This document shows positions 15,823 through 24,500 of a stretch of 64,000 nucleotides of DNA, piece by piece. Numbering within the stretch: the stretch's first letter is position 1; every line of letters starts with the position of its first letter. Both the position numbers and the translations under genes were made by a program. Below the pieces are notes generated by a model. It searched no databases. It saw only the letters and a program-made list of their open reading frames with translations, and was not told the origin of the DNA. This stretch comes from Paraeggerthella hominis (GTDB lineage: Bacteria; Actinomycetota; Coriobacteriia; Coriobacteriales; Eggerthellaceae), in NCBI RefSeq assembly GCF_021044775.1, contig NZ_JAJNOQ010000001.1:310001-374000 (forward strand), read 5' to 3'.

Positions 15823-15903
15823 GAAGATGAACTCCTTTTGCTTCTTACATACGATTCATGCCTCAACACCGTCATTACGGTGTAGGGAAAACAGCAATTG
15901 CTT

Positions 15904-15932
15904 ATGATACGGCGAAACTACCGGTTTGACAA
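15904..15932 (-). promoter_or_regulatory. rpsP operon promoter
   Basis: On the minus strand TTGTCA and TATCAT are separated by 17 bp, placing the start of transcription near 15897. A small hairpin, CACCGT-CATT-ACGGTG (15867-15882), lies in the 5' leader. Confidence 0.7.
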
Positions 15933-16065
15933 GCGGATTACCAAGCCGAATTTTAAGCGTTTCAGGCCAAACGCGCAAAGCGAGGTGCAATCGTCCTCGA
16001 AAAGCCCACGTTTGAGCGCGTCCGACATGTGCGCGGCAACCGTCGCAATGGCGGAATGAGCGCAC

Positions 16066-16094
16066 TTGACTCGCCCAACGCAGTGTAGTATTCT
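16066..16094 (+). promoter_or_regulatory. Promoter of the SMR exporter unit
   Basis: TTGACT (16066-16071) and TATTCT (16089-16094) have a 17-bp spacer, predicting transcription from about 16101 and a leader of about 110 nt before the exporter. Confidence 0.7.
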
Positions 16095-16100
16095 GCCAAA

Positions 16101-16199
16101 CCAATCAAATAGGATATCTGCCGCCGGGTAGATCAAGACGCGAGCATGCGCACTTTCATCAGTAGGCCTGAGAAGATGAAAGAGGCGGCATGCTTTTTT
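16101..16199 (+). promoter_or_regulatory. Structured leader, candidate riboswitch for the SMR exporter
   Basis: The leader holds a 7-bp hairpin with a GCCG loop (16116-16133), an unpaired CAAGACG, and then an intrinsic terminator whose 5' arm could be taken up by an upstream fold. This is the architecture of a transcription-terminating riboswitch. SugE/Gdx-type SMR exporters are classic guanidine-riboswitch targets. CAAGACG recalls the end of the guanidine-III (ykkC-III) aptamer, but I cannot build its pseudoknot here, so the class is open. Confidence 0.45.
16144..16199 (+). terminator. Intrinsic terminator inside the exporter leader
   Basis: GCATGC (16144-16149) pairs with GCATGC (16188-16193). 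An inner 8-bp stem CTTTCATC/GATGAAAG lies at 16153-16160 and 16175-16182. TTTTTT (16194-16199) follows immediately. It lies after the promoter and just before the gene, so it must be conditional. Confidence 0.75.
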
Positions 16200-16212
16200 A
16201 TTGGGAGGAATT

Positions 16213-16535
16213 ATGAACTGGCTATCTTGATCATTGCCGGACTGTTCGAAACGTTCTGGGCATACGAGCTCAAGCTTTCGGAAGGGTTCACGAAGCTTGT
16301 CCCTAGCCTGCTTACCGTTGGCGGCATGATCATCAGCTTCGGGCTTTTGTCGCACGCGCTCAAAACGCTGCCGCTCAGCATCGGGTACGCGGTATGGACG
16401 GGAATCGGCATGGTCGGGGCGGCCGTCCTGGGCATGGTAGTGCTCAAGGAGCCGGCAAGCGCGCCTAAGATCATCTGCATCGCGTTGATTGCCGTGGGAA
16501 TCATCGGCCTCAACCTTACGACGCACGAAGGATAG
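16213..16535 (+). CDS. SMR-family exporter (SugE/Gdx type) with apparent 5' frameshift
   Basis: The body matches small multidrug resistance proteins of the guanidinium-exporter subtype: IIAGLFETFWAYELKLSEGF with the essential Glu, then KTLPLSIGYAVWTGIGMVG, with four membrane helices. The best start, ATG 16213 after GGGAGG, gives MNWLS and then a TGA at 16228-16230. The exporter frame is open from 16146 but needs one extra base near 16226 to join this ATG, which would restore the usual length of about 105 residues. Alternatives are re-initiation at TTG 16227, which overlaps that TGA, or a CTG start at 16218. Either the gene is frameshifted or translation is unusual. Co-transcription with the next gene (25 nt away) is likely. 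Confidence 0.7.
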
Positions 16536-16560
16536 CAGCGACGACACGAAGGAGAAGAAC

Positions 16561-17286
16561 ATGAAGAGATTCATCGCCGAAGACTCGTTTTGGAACCTGT
16601 TTCCCAAGTCCGCCATCGGCATCATCGTCGTTCGCGGCATGAAAAGCGCAAGCGACGTGCCCGCCGACGATGCCGCCGAAATCTCGAGGCTGCTGCGCGA
16701 CGCGAACGAGCAGGCGAACGCCTACCTGACCAGCAACGTGATTTCCGAAAACGAGCCCGTCAAGGTATGGCGCGAAGCGTACCGGCAGTTCAAAACGAAG
16801 AAGGGCGCGCGCTGCTCGATCGAGAACCTGCTCAAGCGCGTGCTGAAGGGCAATCCTGTAGGGTCCATCACGCCCTCGGTCGACATCTACAACGCCGTTT
16901 CCCTCAAGTACGCCCTGCCCGTCGGCGGCGAGGACATCGACTCGCTCGTCGGCGACTTCCGCCTGGGCATCACCGAAGGAGGCGACGCGTTCACGCCTAT
17001 CGGAGAGGACGGCGACGACCCCACGCTGCCGGGCGAGCTGTGCTACCGCGACAACATCGGAGCCGTATGCCGCTGCTTCAACTGGCGCGACGGGCAGCGC
17101 ACGGCGCTTTCGGACGATTCGAGCAATGCGATCCTCGTCGTGGAGTGCTTGGAACCCGAACGGCGCGAAACGCTGGAAACCGCGCTTGACGAGTTCGCCG
17201 CCCTCATGGAGCGACACCTAGGCGCAACCGTAACGACGCGCACCGTGATCGACCGCGAGCATCCGGAAATCGTCATTGCCGAGTAA
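16561..17286 (+). CDS. B3/4-domain protein (PheT editing-domain-like)
   Basis: The 241-residue protein resembles the B3/B4 fold of the phenylalanyl-tRNA synthetase beta chain. Landmarks are SIENLLKRVLKGNP, ITPSVDIYNAVSLKYALPVGGEDID split across residues 100-125, and GELCYRDNIGAVCRCFNWRDG. Stand-alone members are thought to act on mischarged tRNA or small metabolites, but no reaction is established for this one. AAGGAG precedes the ATG. It follows the SMR gene on the same strand and probably shares its regulated promoter. Confidence 0.85.
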   Translation: MKRFIAEDSFWNLFPKSAIGIIVVRGMKSASDVPADDAAEISRLLRDANEQANAYLTSNVISENEPVKVWREAYRQFKTKKGARCSIENLLKRVLKGNPVGSITPSVDIYNAVSLKYALPVGGEDIDSLVGDFRLGITEGGDAFTPIGEDGDDPTLPGELCYRDNIGAVCRCFNWRDGQRTALSDDSSNAILVVECLEPERRETLETALDEFAALMERHLGATVTTRTVIDREHPEIVIAE

Positions 17287-17295
17287 CTGCGAAAG

Positions 17296-17336
17296 AGCGT
17301 CTTGCGCCATCCGGCAAACCGACGGCGCAAGACGCT
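17296..17336. terminator. Convergent-gene hairpin
   Basis: AGCGTCTTGCGCC (17296-17308) and GGCGCAAGACGCT (17324-17336) form a perfect 13-bp stem between the plus-strand B3/4 gene and the minus-strand GNAT gene. Neither side has a strong T tract, so termination efficiency is uncertain. Confidence 0.6.
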
Positions 17337-17368
17337 GGGAACAGCCTAGACCAGGCTGCGAACTAGCC

Positions 17369-17875
17369 TCAGCAGCCGCGGTTTTCGCGTGCGGTGCTCT
17401 TGTAGAAGATATGCACGTCCTCGTAGGCGCCCATGAAGTTGACGAAGCCCCCGGGAATGGTGCCGACGCGCGTGAAGCCCATATCCTCGTACAGGTGAAT
17501 GGCCCCCTCGTTGCTTGCCACCACCGCGTTGAACTGCAGGCCTTGAAAGCCCTTCTTTGCCGCCTGCTCGAGCGAATCCGCTACAAGCGCACGGCCGAGC
17601 CCGACGCCGCGCGCGCTTGACGCTACCGCATAGCTGGCGTTGGCAATGTGCGCGCATCGACCCACGTTGTTCGGATAAAGGATGTACAAGCCGAACAGCT
17701 TCGAGTCGATGGCAGCCACCGTCGTCAGAGCCTGCGCGGCGAAAAACTCGCGCGCCGTATCGATCGTAAGCGGCTCGATCTGCGGAAACGCTTCCCCGCC
17801 TTCGACCACTTCGTTCCACACCTTGATCATGCCCGGAAGATCCTCTTCACGATACGGGCGTATCTCGAGCGCCAT
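17369..17875 (-). CDS. GNAT-family N-acetyltransferase
   Basis: This is a 168-residue GCN5-related acetyltransferase. The acetyl-CoA site reads ARGVGLGRALVADSL, and the C-terminal YEDMGFTRVGTIPGGF segment is typical of phosphinothricin/RimI-like members. The acceptor substrate is unknown. The start has AGGAGG upstream. It is a single gene between the convergent hairpin at 17296 and ffh. Confidence 0.88.
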   Translation of the reverse strand: MALEIRPYREEDLPGMIKVWNEVVEGGEAFPQIEPLTIDTAREFFAAQALTTVAAIDSKLFGLYILYPNNVGRCAHIANASYAVASSARGVGLGRALVADSLEQAAKKGFQGLQFNAVVASNEGAIHLYEDMGFTRVGTIPGGFVNFMGAYEDVHIFYKSTARENRGC

Positions 17876-18021
17876 GGCGCGCCTCCTGTCGTTTATCGCC
17901 GTCAACCTGCGCGGAGCGAACGCGCCGCGCAGGCAAGTATAGCAGAGGCCGGCACCCGCCCGAAAGCAACCGGCAACCGTCGGCAAACGAAGATCCGCCG
18001 GCAGTCGCCGGCGGAATCATG

Positions 18022-19434
18022 CTACTGCCCCATCATGTCCTGGAGCTTTTTGATATCGGACATGCTCATGCCGCCCATGCCGGGTATCCCTCGACGTCGA
18101 CGGCCCTTCTTGCCCTTCTTTCCCTTTCGACCGCCTTGCATCTCCTCCATGGCGGGCATCATTTTCTTCATCATCTTCTTCGTCTCGTTGAACTTCTTCA
18201 TAAGCTGATTCACGTCCGAGACGGTGACGCCCGCACCCGCCGCGATGCGCGCGCGACGGCTCCCGTTCAGGAGGTCGGGCTTTTCGCGCTCCGCTTTCGT
18301 CATGGAGTTGATGATGATCTCCATGTGGTCGAAGGCGCCCTCGTCCACCTGGCCGGAGGCCATGGCCTTGTCACCGCCCGGCAATGCGCTGATCAGCTTC
18401 GAGACGCCGCCCATCTTGCGTACCTGGCGGTTCATTTCGATGAAGTCGTTCAGGTTGAGCTGCGCCTTCATCATGCGCTCGGCGGACTCGGCCTCGATCT
18501 CCTCCTGCTGCACCGCCACGGCGCTTTCAATGAGGCTGACCACGTCGCCCATGCCCAGGATGCGCTTCGCCATGCGGTCAGGATGGAACTCGTCAAGCGA
18601 ATCGGGCTTCTCGCCCGAGCTGATGAACTTGATGGGCTTGCCGGTGACCTGCTTGATCGACAGCGCGCCGCCGCCGCGGGCGTCACCGTCCATCTTCGAC
18701 ATGATCACGCCGTCGAAATCAACCCGTTCAGCGAACGCGCTGGCCACGTTCACCACGTCCTGGCCGGTCATGGCGTCCACCACCATGAGGATTTGATCGG
18801 GCTTGACCGCGCGCTTGATGGCCTCGGCCTCGTCCATCATCTCGTCATCGACGTGCAAGCGGCCCGCCGTGTCGACGATGACCACGTCGCGCAGGTTGTC
18901 GATGGCGTCCTGCACGCCCTCAGTCGCGATCTTCACGGGATCCTGCCCGTCGCCGCGGTACACGCGCACGCCGATCTCGCCGCCGAGCGTTTCCAGCTGA
19001 TCGGCCGCAGCGGGACGGTACACGTCGCAGGCAACCAGCAACGGAGAGTGGTTCTCTTGCTTCAAGCGGTACGCCAGCTTCGCGGCCGCGGTGGTCTTGC
19101 CGGAGCCCTGCAAGCCCACCAGCATGATCACGTTGGGTATGCGGCTCGACAGCACCAACTTGGAGTCCGTGCGCCCCAGAAGTCCGGTCAGCTCGTCCAA
19201 AACGATCTTGATGACGTTTTGAGCAGGCGTGAGCGAGTCAAGCACCTCTGCGGTCAGGCAGCGCTCCTTCGTGTTCGCGACGAAAGCCTTGACCACCTTG
19301 AAGTTGACGTCCGCTTCCAGAAGCGCCATGCGGATCTCGCGCATGGCGCCGTTGATGTCGTCCTCGGTCAGGCGGCCCTTGCCGCGCAGACCGGAAAATA
19401 TGCCTTGAAGGCGTTCGGAGAGGTTTTCGAGCAT
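18022..19434 (-). CDS. ffh: Signal recognition particle protein Ffh
   Basis: The 470-residue SRP54 GTPase has an N domain, a G domain with GLQGSGKT (107-114) and DTAGR, and a Met-rich M domain ending MGGMSMSDIKKLQDMMGQ. It binds SRP RNA and nascent signal sequences and docks with FtsY. GAGGAG precedes the start, and a TATAAT box lies at 19483-19488 on the minus strand. The small HTH gene ylxM, often beside ffh in Firmicutes, is absent; a 917-nt non-coding stretch lies upstream instead. Confidence 0.97.
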   Translation of the reverse strand: MLENLSERLQGIFSGLRGKGRLTEDDINGAMREIRMALLEADVNFKVVKAFVANTKERCLTAEVLDSLTPAQNVIKIVLDELTGLLGRTDSKLVLSSRIPNVIMLVGLQGSGKTTAAAKLAYRLKQENHSPLLVACDVYRPAAADQLETLGGEIGVRVYRGDGQDPVKIATEGVQDAIDNLRDVVIVDTAGRLHVDDEMMDEAEAIKRAVKPDQILMVVDAMTGQDVVNVASAFAERVDFDGVIMSKMDGDARGGGALSIKQVTGKPIKFISSGEKPDSLDEFHPDRMAKRILGMGDVVSLIESAVAVQQEEIEAESAERMMKAQLNLNDFIEMNRQVRKMGGVSKLISALPGGDKAMASGQVDEGAFDHMEIIINSMTKAEREKPDLLNGSRRARIAAGAGVTVSDVNQLMKKFNETKKMMKKMMPAMEEMQGGRKGKKGKKGRRRRGIPGMGGMSMSDIKKLQDMMGQ

Positions 19435-19488
19435 GGTCGGTAGGCTCCTCGTCGTATGCGTCGATTAAGCGTAGTGGTTCGAATTATA

Positions 19489-19815
19489 CGACAGCAATCC
19501 CGCTCCGACCACAAACACACAAGCAATCCGACCGCGCTTCGGAAACACGCGCGTCTCTCGGCGGCGGCATCGTCGACGACGCCGATAGTGCGCTGGACAT
19601 GATAAGCGGCCCGTTCGACGAATTCGCTCGAAAGCGAAGGGCTCGCCGACAGAGCTCGTTGAAAGGCTCTCTCTGATGAAGCGCTGAGGTTCATGAGGCT
19701 CTTCCGCCCGAGCTTCGGCCTGCCTTTGAGCTTCTGCACGCGCAAACGCGCAGCAGCGCAATACCCGAAAGCCGCCCCTTGAAACTGGCGACAAGATCGC
19801 AAGCGGCCACCACGC
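19489..19815. other. Long non-coding stretch upstream of ffh
   Basis: I see no convincing gene. Short minus-strand open frames here have no ribosome site and arginine-rich composition typical of random GC-rich frames. With 19816-20351 it forms the longest gene-free region of the window. Confidence 0.5.
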
Positions 19816-19964
19816 GTGCGATTCTTCCCTTAATGTTGCGTTCGGAGGACGCGTTGGGAGATGATCTTCGATAGGGGTATGCATATTGCCTGGTCGCAGG
19901 TATTCTCCGTTAGCGGACGAGTCTCAACATGCGCTCGAACGCAACATTAAGGGAAGAATCGCAC
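19816..19964. repeat. 149-bp inverted-repeat intergenic element (element B)
   Basis: Perfect 29-nt inverted arms (19816-19844 and 19936-19964), containing TTCCCTTAATGTTGCGTTCG, flank 91 nt. The interior contains TGCCTGGTCGCAG, found identically inside the element at 58006. After the core comes a small hairpin, TCCG-TTAG-CGGA. Such perfect arms suggest recent spread, selection for a long hairpin, or site-specific inversion. Confidence 0.75.
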
Positions 19965-20154
19965 GACAAGCAAGCTACTCCATAGTAAACGCCACCCGGA
20001 CCGGCTCTGCTACGTCGAGCGGTTCAAGCACGGGGACATGGACCGCAGGAACCTGCTCTTCGAGCACGAAGCGCACGACCCATCGGGAGATCGGGACCTC
20101 ATAGCGTACTGGACCAGGCAGTATCCTCGCAATATCGAGGATGGTTCAGTATAG
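19951..20154 (+). pseudogene. Possible 3' remnant of a lost gene
   Basis: A 67-codon frame reads through RHPDRLCYVERFKHGDMDRR and LLFEHEAHDPSGDRDLIAYW to a TAG. Its composition (mixed acidic, aromatic and basic residues) looks more protein-like than the usual GC-rich shadow frames. There is no start codon with a ribosome site, and its upstream end lies in the right arm of element B. It may be the C-terminal end of a disrupted gene; I do not recognise a family. Confidence 0.25.
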
Positions 20155-20278
20155 AGCCCGGAAGAATTTGGGAGCAAATAAGAAGCCGTGACAATTCCGA
20201 GCGCACGGAAGGCCGTATCTTGGCCGCATTCGAAAACGCGACCAAGGCTTTACCAGCGAAGCGACCGCAAGCGCACGC

Positions 20279-20310
20279 TCGGCACCTGATTCTTTCGTCG
20301 CAGGTGCCGA
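20279..20310 (-). terminator. Hairpin downstream of ftsY
   Basis: TCGGCACCTG and CAGGTGCCGA form a 10-bp stem 42 nt beyond the ftsY stop. It lacks a U tract, so it may act as a weak terminator or 3' stabiliser. Confidence 0.4.
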
Positions 20311-20351
20311 TTCACGCCCAAACTTGCGAACCCTCCCGCCCGGCCGCTCTG

Positions 20352-21272
20352 CTAGCTTCGTTCGTCGAACTCGCCGACGAGGGCGCGCGCGAAATCGTGG
20401 GCATCGAACTCCTTGAGGTCGTCAAGCCCCTCCCCTACGCCGATCTTGAGCACGGGAAGGTTCAGCTCGTGAGACACCGCGAGCGCGATGCCGCCCTTGG
20501 CCGTGCCGTCCAGCTTCGTGACGATCACGCCGTCCAGATCGAGCGCGCGATCGAACTCGCGCGCCTGCTGCAGGCCGTTCTGCCCGGTGGTCGCATCGGT
20601 CACGAGCACCGTGTACACGGGCATGTTCGCGCGCTTGCGCACCACGTTCACCACTTTCTCGAGCTCGCGCATGAGGTCGGCCGACGTATGCAGGCGCCCG
20701 GCGGTATCGACCAGCACCAGGTCGGCACCCTCCTGCTCGGCGCGCTCGATGGTGTCGTAGCACACGCTGGCAGGATCGCTGCCGCGCTCGCGCGTGCACA
20801 CGGGCACGTCCGCGCGGCGCGCCCACACCTCCAGCTGCTCGATAGCCGCCGCGCGAAACGTGTCGGCGCTGCCTAGAAGAACCTTGCGCCCCTCGTCGGT
20901 GGCCGCTTTGGCGATCTTGCCCACCGTGGTGGTCTTGCCAGTGCCGTTGATGCCCACGAACAAGACGATGGCTTCGCCGCCGCCGAACACGTCCTGGCCG
21001 CCTTCCGCAAACGTGCTGGCAATCTGGTCGTTCAGCAGGTCGAGCACGGCGTACGCGTCGGGCAGCGCCTTGCGGGTGGCCTGGTCGCGCAGGTTCTCCA
21101 CGATCTCGGACGCGGCAGCGCCGCCGATGTCGGCCAGGATGAGCGTTTCCTCCAGGCCGTCCCAAAACTCTTCGTCCAAATCCGGGCCGCGGTCGAGCAG
21201 AACGTTCATCTGCTCCTTGAACTTGTCGCGCGAACGGCTCAGCCCTTCGCTGATCCTATTGAAAAATCCCAT
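20352..21272 (-). CDS. ftsY: Signal recognition particle receptor FtsY
   Basis: The 306-residue SRP-receptor GTPase has a short N region without the acidic A domain of E. coli FtsY, and a G domain with VGINGTGKTT (106-115), DTAGR and TKLDGTAKGG. It docks Ffh-ribosome complexes at the membrane. The start is the ATG after AAAGGAG, rather than one 21 nt further upstream. It lies directly after smc, following the smc-ftsY order widespread in Gram-positives. Confidence 0.96.
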   Translation of the reverse strand: MGFFNRISEGLSRSRDKFKEQMNVLLDRGPDLDEEFWDGLEETLILADIGGAAASEIVENLRDQATRKALPDAYAVLDLLNDQIASTFAEGGQDVFGGGEAIVLFVGINGTGKTTTVGKIAKAATDEGRKVLLGSADTFRAAAIEQLEVWARRADVPVCTRERGSDPASVCYDTIERAEQEGADLVLVDTAGRLHTSADLMRELEKVVNVVRKRANMPVYTVLVTDATTGQNGLQQAREFDRALDLDGVIVTKLDGTAKGGIALAVSHELNLPVLKIGVGEGLDDLKEFDAHDFARALVGEFDERS

Positions 21273-21443
21273 GTCGGGCTCCTTTCTCAGCAACTTGAAC
21301 AGTGTAGCTCAAAAAAAGCCCCCCGTCAGCGACGCAGATTCCCCTGAAGCCCGCCCCCCGCAAACATCGCGCCCGTCCCATCCCCTGGCTCCCTCGCAGA
21401 CAGAAGCGAACCGCCCTGCACCACGCACAACGCCTGCAAAGGA

Positions 21444-21549
21444 GCCGGGCGGCGGTGCCCACCAAGCGAGTTCCGCACGAGTCGAACCGCCCAGCGGGCT
21501 GTTCGCGCGAGCTCAGGATTGTTCGAGCGGCTGGGCACCGCCGCCCGGC
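21444..21549. repeat. Inverted repeat between smc and ftsY
   Basis: Perfect 18-nt arms (GCCGGGCGGCGGTGCCCA at 21444-21461, its complement at 21532-21549) enclose 70 nt. Inside is a further hairpin, CGAACCGCCC/GGGCTGTTCG. The right arm begins 10 nt beyond the smc stop. It could terminate or stabilise smc mRNA, but its span is unlike a simple terminator. Confidence 0.55.
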
Positions 21550-21558
21550 GCCCGAAGG

Positions 21559-24500
21559 CTATTCGGCATGGCGCAGAGCGTTCTCGAGCTTCTGGCTGAC
21601 CACCTTCGTCACGCCGTCGGCCTGCATGGACACGCCGAACAGCACGTCGGCCATCTCCATAGTGCGACGCTGGTGCGTGATCATGATGAGCTGCGTGGAG
21701 TCGCGCAGCGATTCCAGGTACGCCGTCAAGCGACGCAGGTTCGAATCGTCCAGCGCGGCCTCCACCTCGTCCAGGATGTAGAACGGCGTCGTGCGGATGC
21801 GGTACACCGCGAACAGGAGCGCAAGCGCCGTGAGCGATTTCTCCCCGCCGCTCATGAGCATCATCTTCGTAATGCGCTTTCCGCGCGGCTGCGCGGTCAC
21901 CTCCACGCCCGTGGCCTCCAGATCATCCGGATCAACCAAGGTCAAATGAGCCGAACCGCCCGGGAAGAGCACGGCGAATATCTCCTGGAAGTTCTTGTCG
22001 ACTGCTTCGTAGGTGCGAATGAAGTCCTCTTTCATGCGTGCATCGATAACGCGGACGATCTTGGAAAGCGACCGGCGGGCGCCGTCCAGGTCGGCCAACT
22101 GCGCAGCCAGGTAGTCGTAGCGGCTCTTGAGCTGCTCGTACTCTTCGGCGGCATCCGGGTTGATGGTACCCATGTTGGCGATGCGACGACGCAGCTTGAA
22201 AGCGGCATCCTCGGTTGCCCCCCGGTCCTCGAGCTCGGGGGTCTCGAGCGCGCGATCGAGCGGCACGCCGCAATCGTGGACGATGGCGTTGACCGCGCCT
22301 TCCACCTGAACCTCCAGGCGGCCCTTCTCCACGCGAGCCTCGGACAGGCGGGCGTTCGCGGCATCGAAGGCATCATGCGCAGCTCGCGCCGCTGCGCGAG
22401 CCTCGTTGACCGCAGCGTGCAGGCCAGCCGACGAATCCTGTGCAGCCGTCGCCGCTTCCTCCAGATCGCGCGTCCAGCGGCGAGCGCTCGCGGTAAGCTC
22501 CTCGAACAGCGCAAGCAAAGGCTCGATGCGCTTTTGAGCCACCGTTTTGCGCACAAGGGAATCGCGCGCTTCCGCATCGCTTGCATCGACGGCTTCCAGA
22601 TCGCGCGTTCTCGCGTCCACCATGCGCGACGTGTACGTTTCGCGTTCGGACAGTGTTGCCGCCTTGAGCTTCGCTTCCGAAAGCGAATCGCGCAGCTGCG
22701 CCGCAAGCTTGCGCAGGGGAACCACCGTATCCTGCGCCTCCTGGAGCTTCGCCGCGCCCTCGTCCAGGCTTTTCTTCAACTGAGCCAGACGCTGCTCGAG
22801 CGCCTCCACCGAAGGGCGAGCCTCGGCAACGGTGCGCTCGGCCTGCGCTCGCTGGCCCTCGATATCGGAGAACTCACGGCGCACCGAAGCCAGCTTCTCC
22901 TCGGCTCGTCGGGCGTCTGCGCGCGCCGCGTCGGTCTTGCCTCGCAGCTCGGCCAACTGCTGCGACAGCTTCAAGCTGTCGGCCTGCGCGCTGCGCAGCG
23001 TTTCCTCGGCAGCCTGAGTGCGCTTTTCCGAAGCGGCGCGCGTCTCCTCGGCAGCCGACAACCGAGCGCGCAGCTCATCGGCGCGTCGAGCGCGCGCGAG
23101 AACGCCCTCGGCATCCTCGACCGTCGCCGAACCAACCGTCACCTTCCCGTTCGGCCATACGACGCACCCGTCCGTCGTGACGAAACGAGCACCAGAGAGG
23201 TCGCGCGCATGAGCCGCGAACGCATCTTCCCGGCTATCGCACACCACCACATCGCCCAGAAGCGCCTCGACCGCGCGAGACGCCTCCTCGGGATACGAGA
23301 GATCGTCCACCAAGGCACGGCCGAGCCCCGCTTGCGCAGCAGCGCGCGCAGGCGCCGACGTCGTCTGCTTCCCCGCGCGGGAAACGAGCACGACCTCGCC
23401 CTGCTCGTCGCAAGACAGAAGAGCAGCCGCAACCGCGCTCGCGCGAACCTCGTCGTCCACCAACAGCGCCGACACGTCCGCGCCCAGCAAGCGCTCCACC
23501 AGCGCCTCGGCACCGGCGGGCGCGCGCACCGCGCGGGCGATCGGCTCGATCCCCGCCTCCAGTTCGTCGGCATGGTCCAGCAGCCATGCGAGCGCCGGCC
23601 CCGAGGCCGCTGCGGCGCGCTCAAGTTCCTCAAGACCCTTGATCTCCGAAGACAGCAGGGTTGCGGCCTCTCGCGCCTGATCAAGCTCCGCGCGCGCCGA
23701 TTCGCGTGCAACCAAAGCCTCGCCAACCTTCGCGCGCGCAGCAGCTTCCCGCTCGGTCAACGCAGCCAGTTCGGCTTCGGCCTGCGCTGCGGCTTCGGCC
23801 TGCGCTGCGGCTTCGGCCTTCGCACGGCCCAACTGAAGCTCCAGCTCCTTGCCGTGGCCTTCAATCAACTTCACATGGGCAAGCCCGCTTGCCAAAGCCT
23901 CCTGCGTCTCGGAAAGCTCACGGCGCGCCTGCTCCTGCGCGCGCTCGTCAGAGCGCTTGGCCTTCTCGATATCCTCGAGCTCGCGCTCGAGGTCTCGCCT
24001 GCGTTTGGCGTTTTGAGCCTGCTCCTCGGTCAACCGGGCAACGGCCGCATCGGCAGCCTCGCGACTTGCGCGAACCTCGGCCAACTGCGCCGCCGCCTGC
24101 GCACGGTCCGCTTCCGCCTGAGCGCGCTTGACCTTGTTCGATTCCAGCGTAACGCGCAGGTCGGCTTCGTAGCTTTGCGCAGCGCGGCGCTTCTCGTGCA
24201 GCAAAAGCACCGCGCCGTCGAACCGCTCGACAGCCGAAGACGCGCGCCGATGCCGACGGGCCAGGTCTCCCGCGTCCACGCTTTCGCGCCGAATCTTCTC
24301 CTGCAGCTCTTCCGCATGTGCCTCGGCGTTGCCGATGGCAGCCCGCTTCTCTTCAAGCTCGGCCTGAAGAGCCTGCTCGCGGGTTTGCGCGCCGTCCCAT
24401 GCTCGGCGCAGCGTGCGCAGGTCGTCAACGGCCAGCGACAAGCTCAAATCGGACAGCTCGGCCGCCAGCCCCTGATAGGTGCGGGCGCGTTTCGCCTTGC

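Noticed and set aside
16101..16199. Guanidine-II (mini-ykkC) riboswitch in the SMR leader
   Set aside because: The two short hairpins with ACGR loops that define this class are absent.
18019..19443. Plus-strand open frame antisense to ffh
   Set aside because: Mirror of ffh codons; no initiation signal and no recognisable domain.
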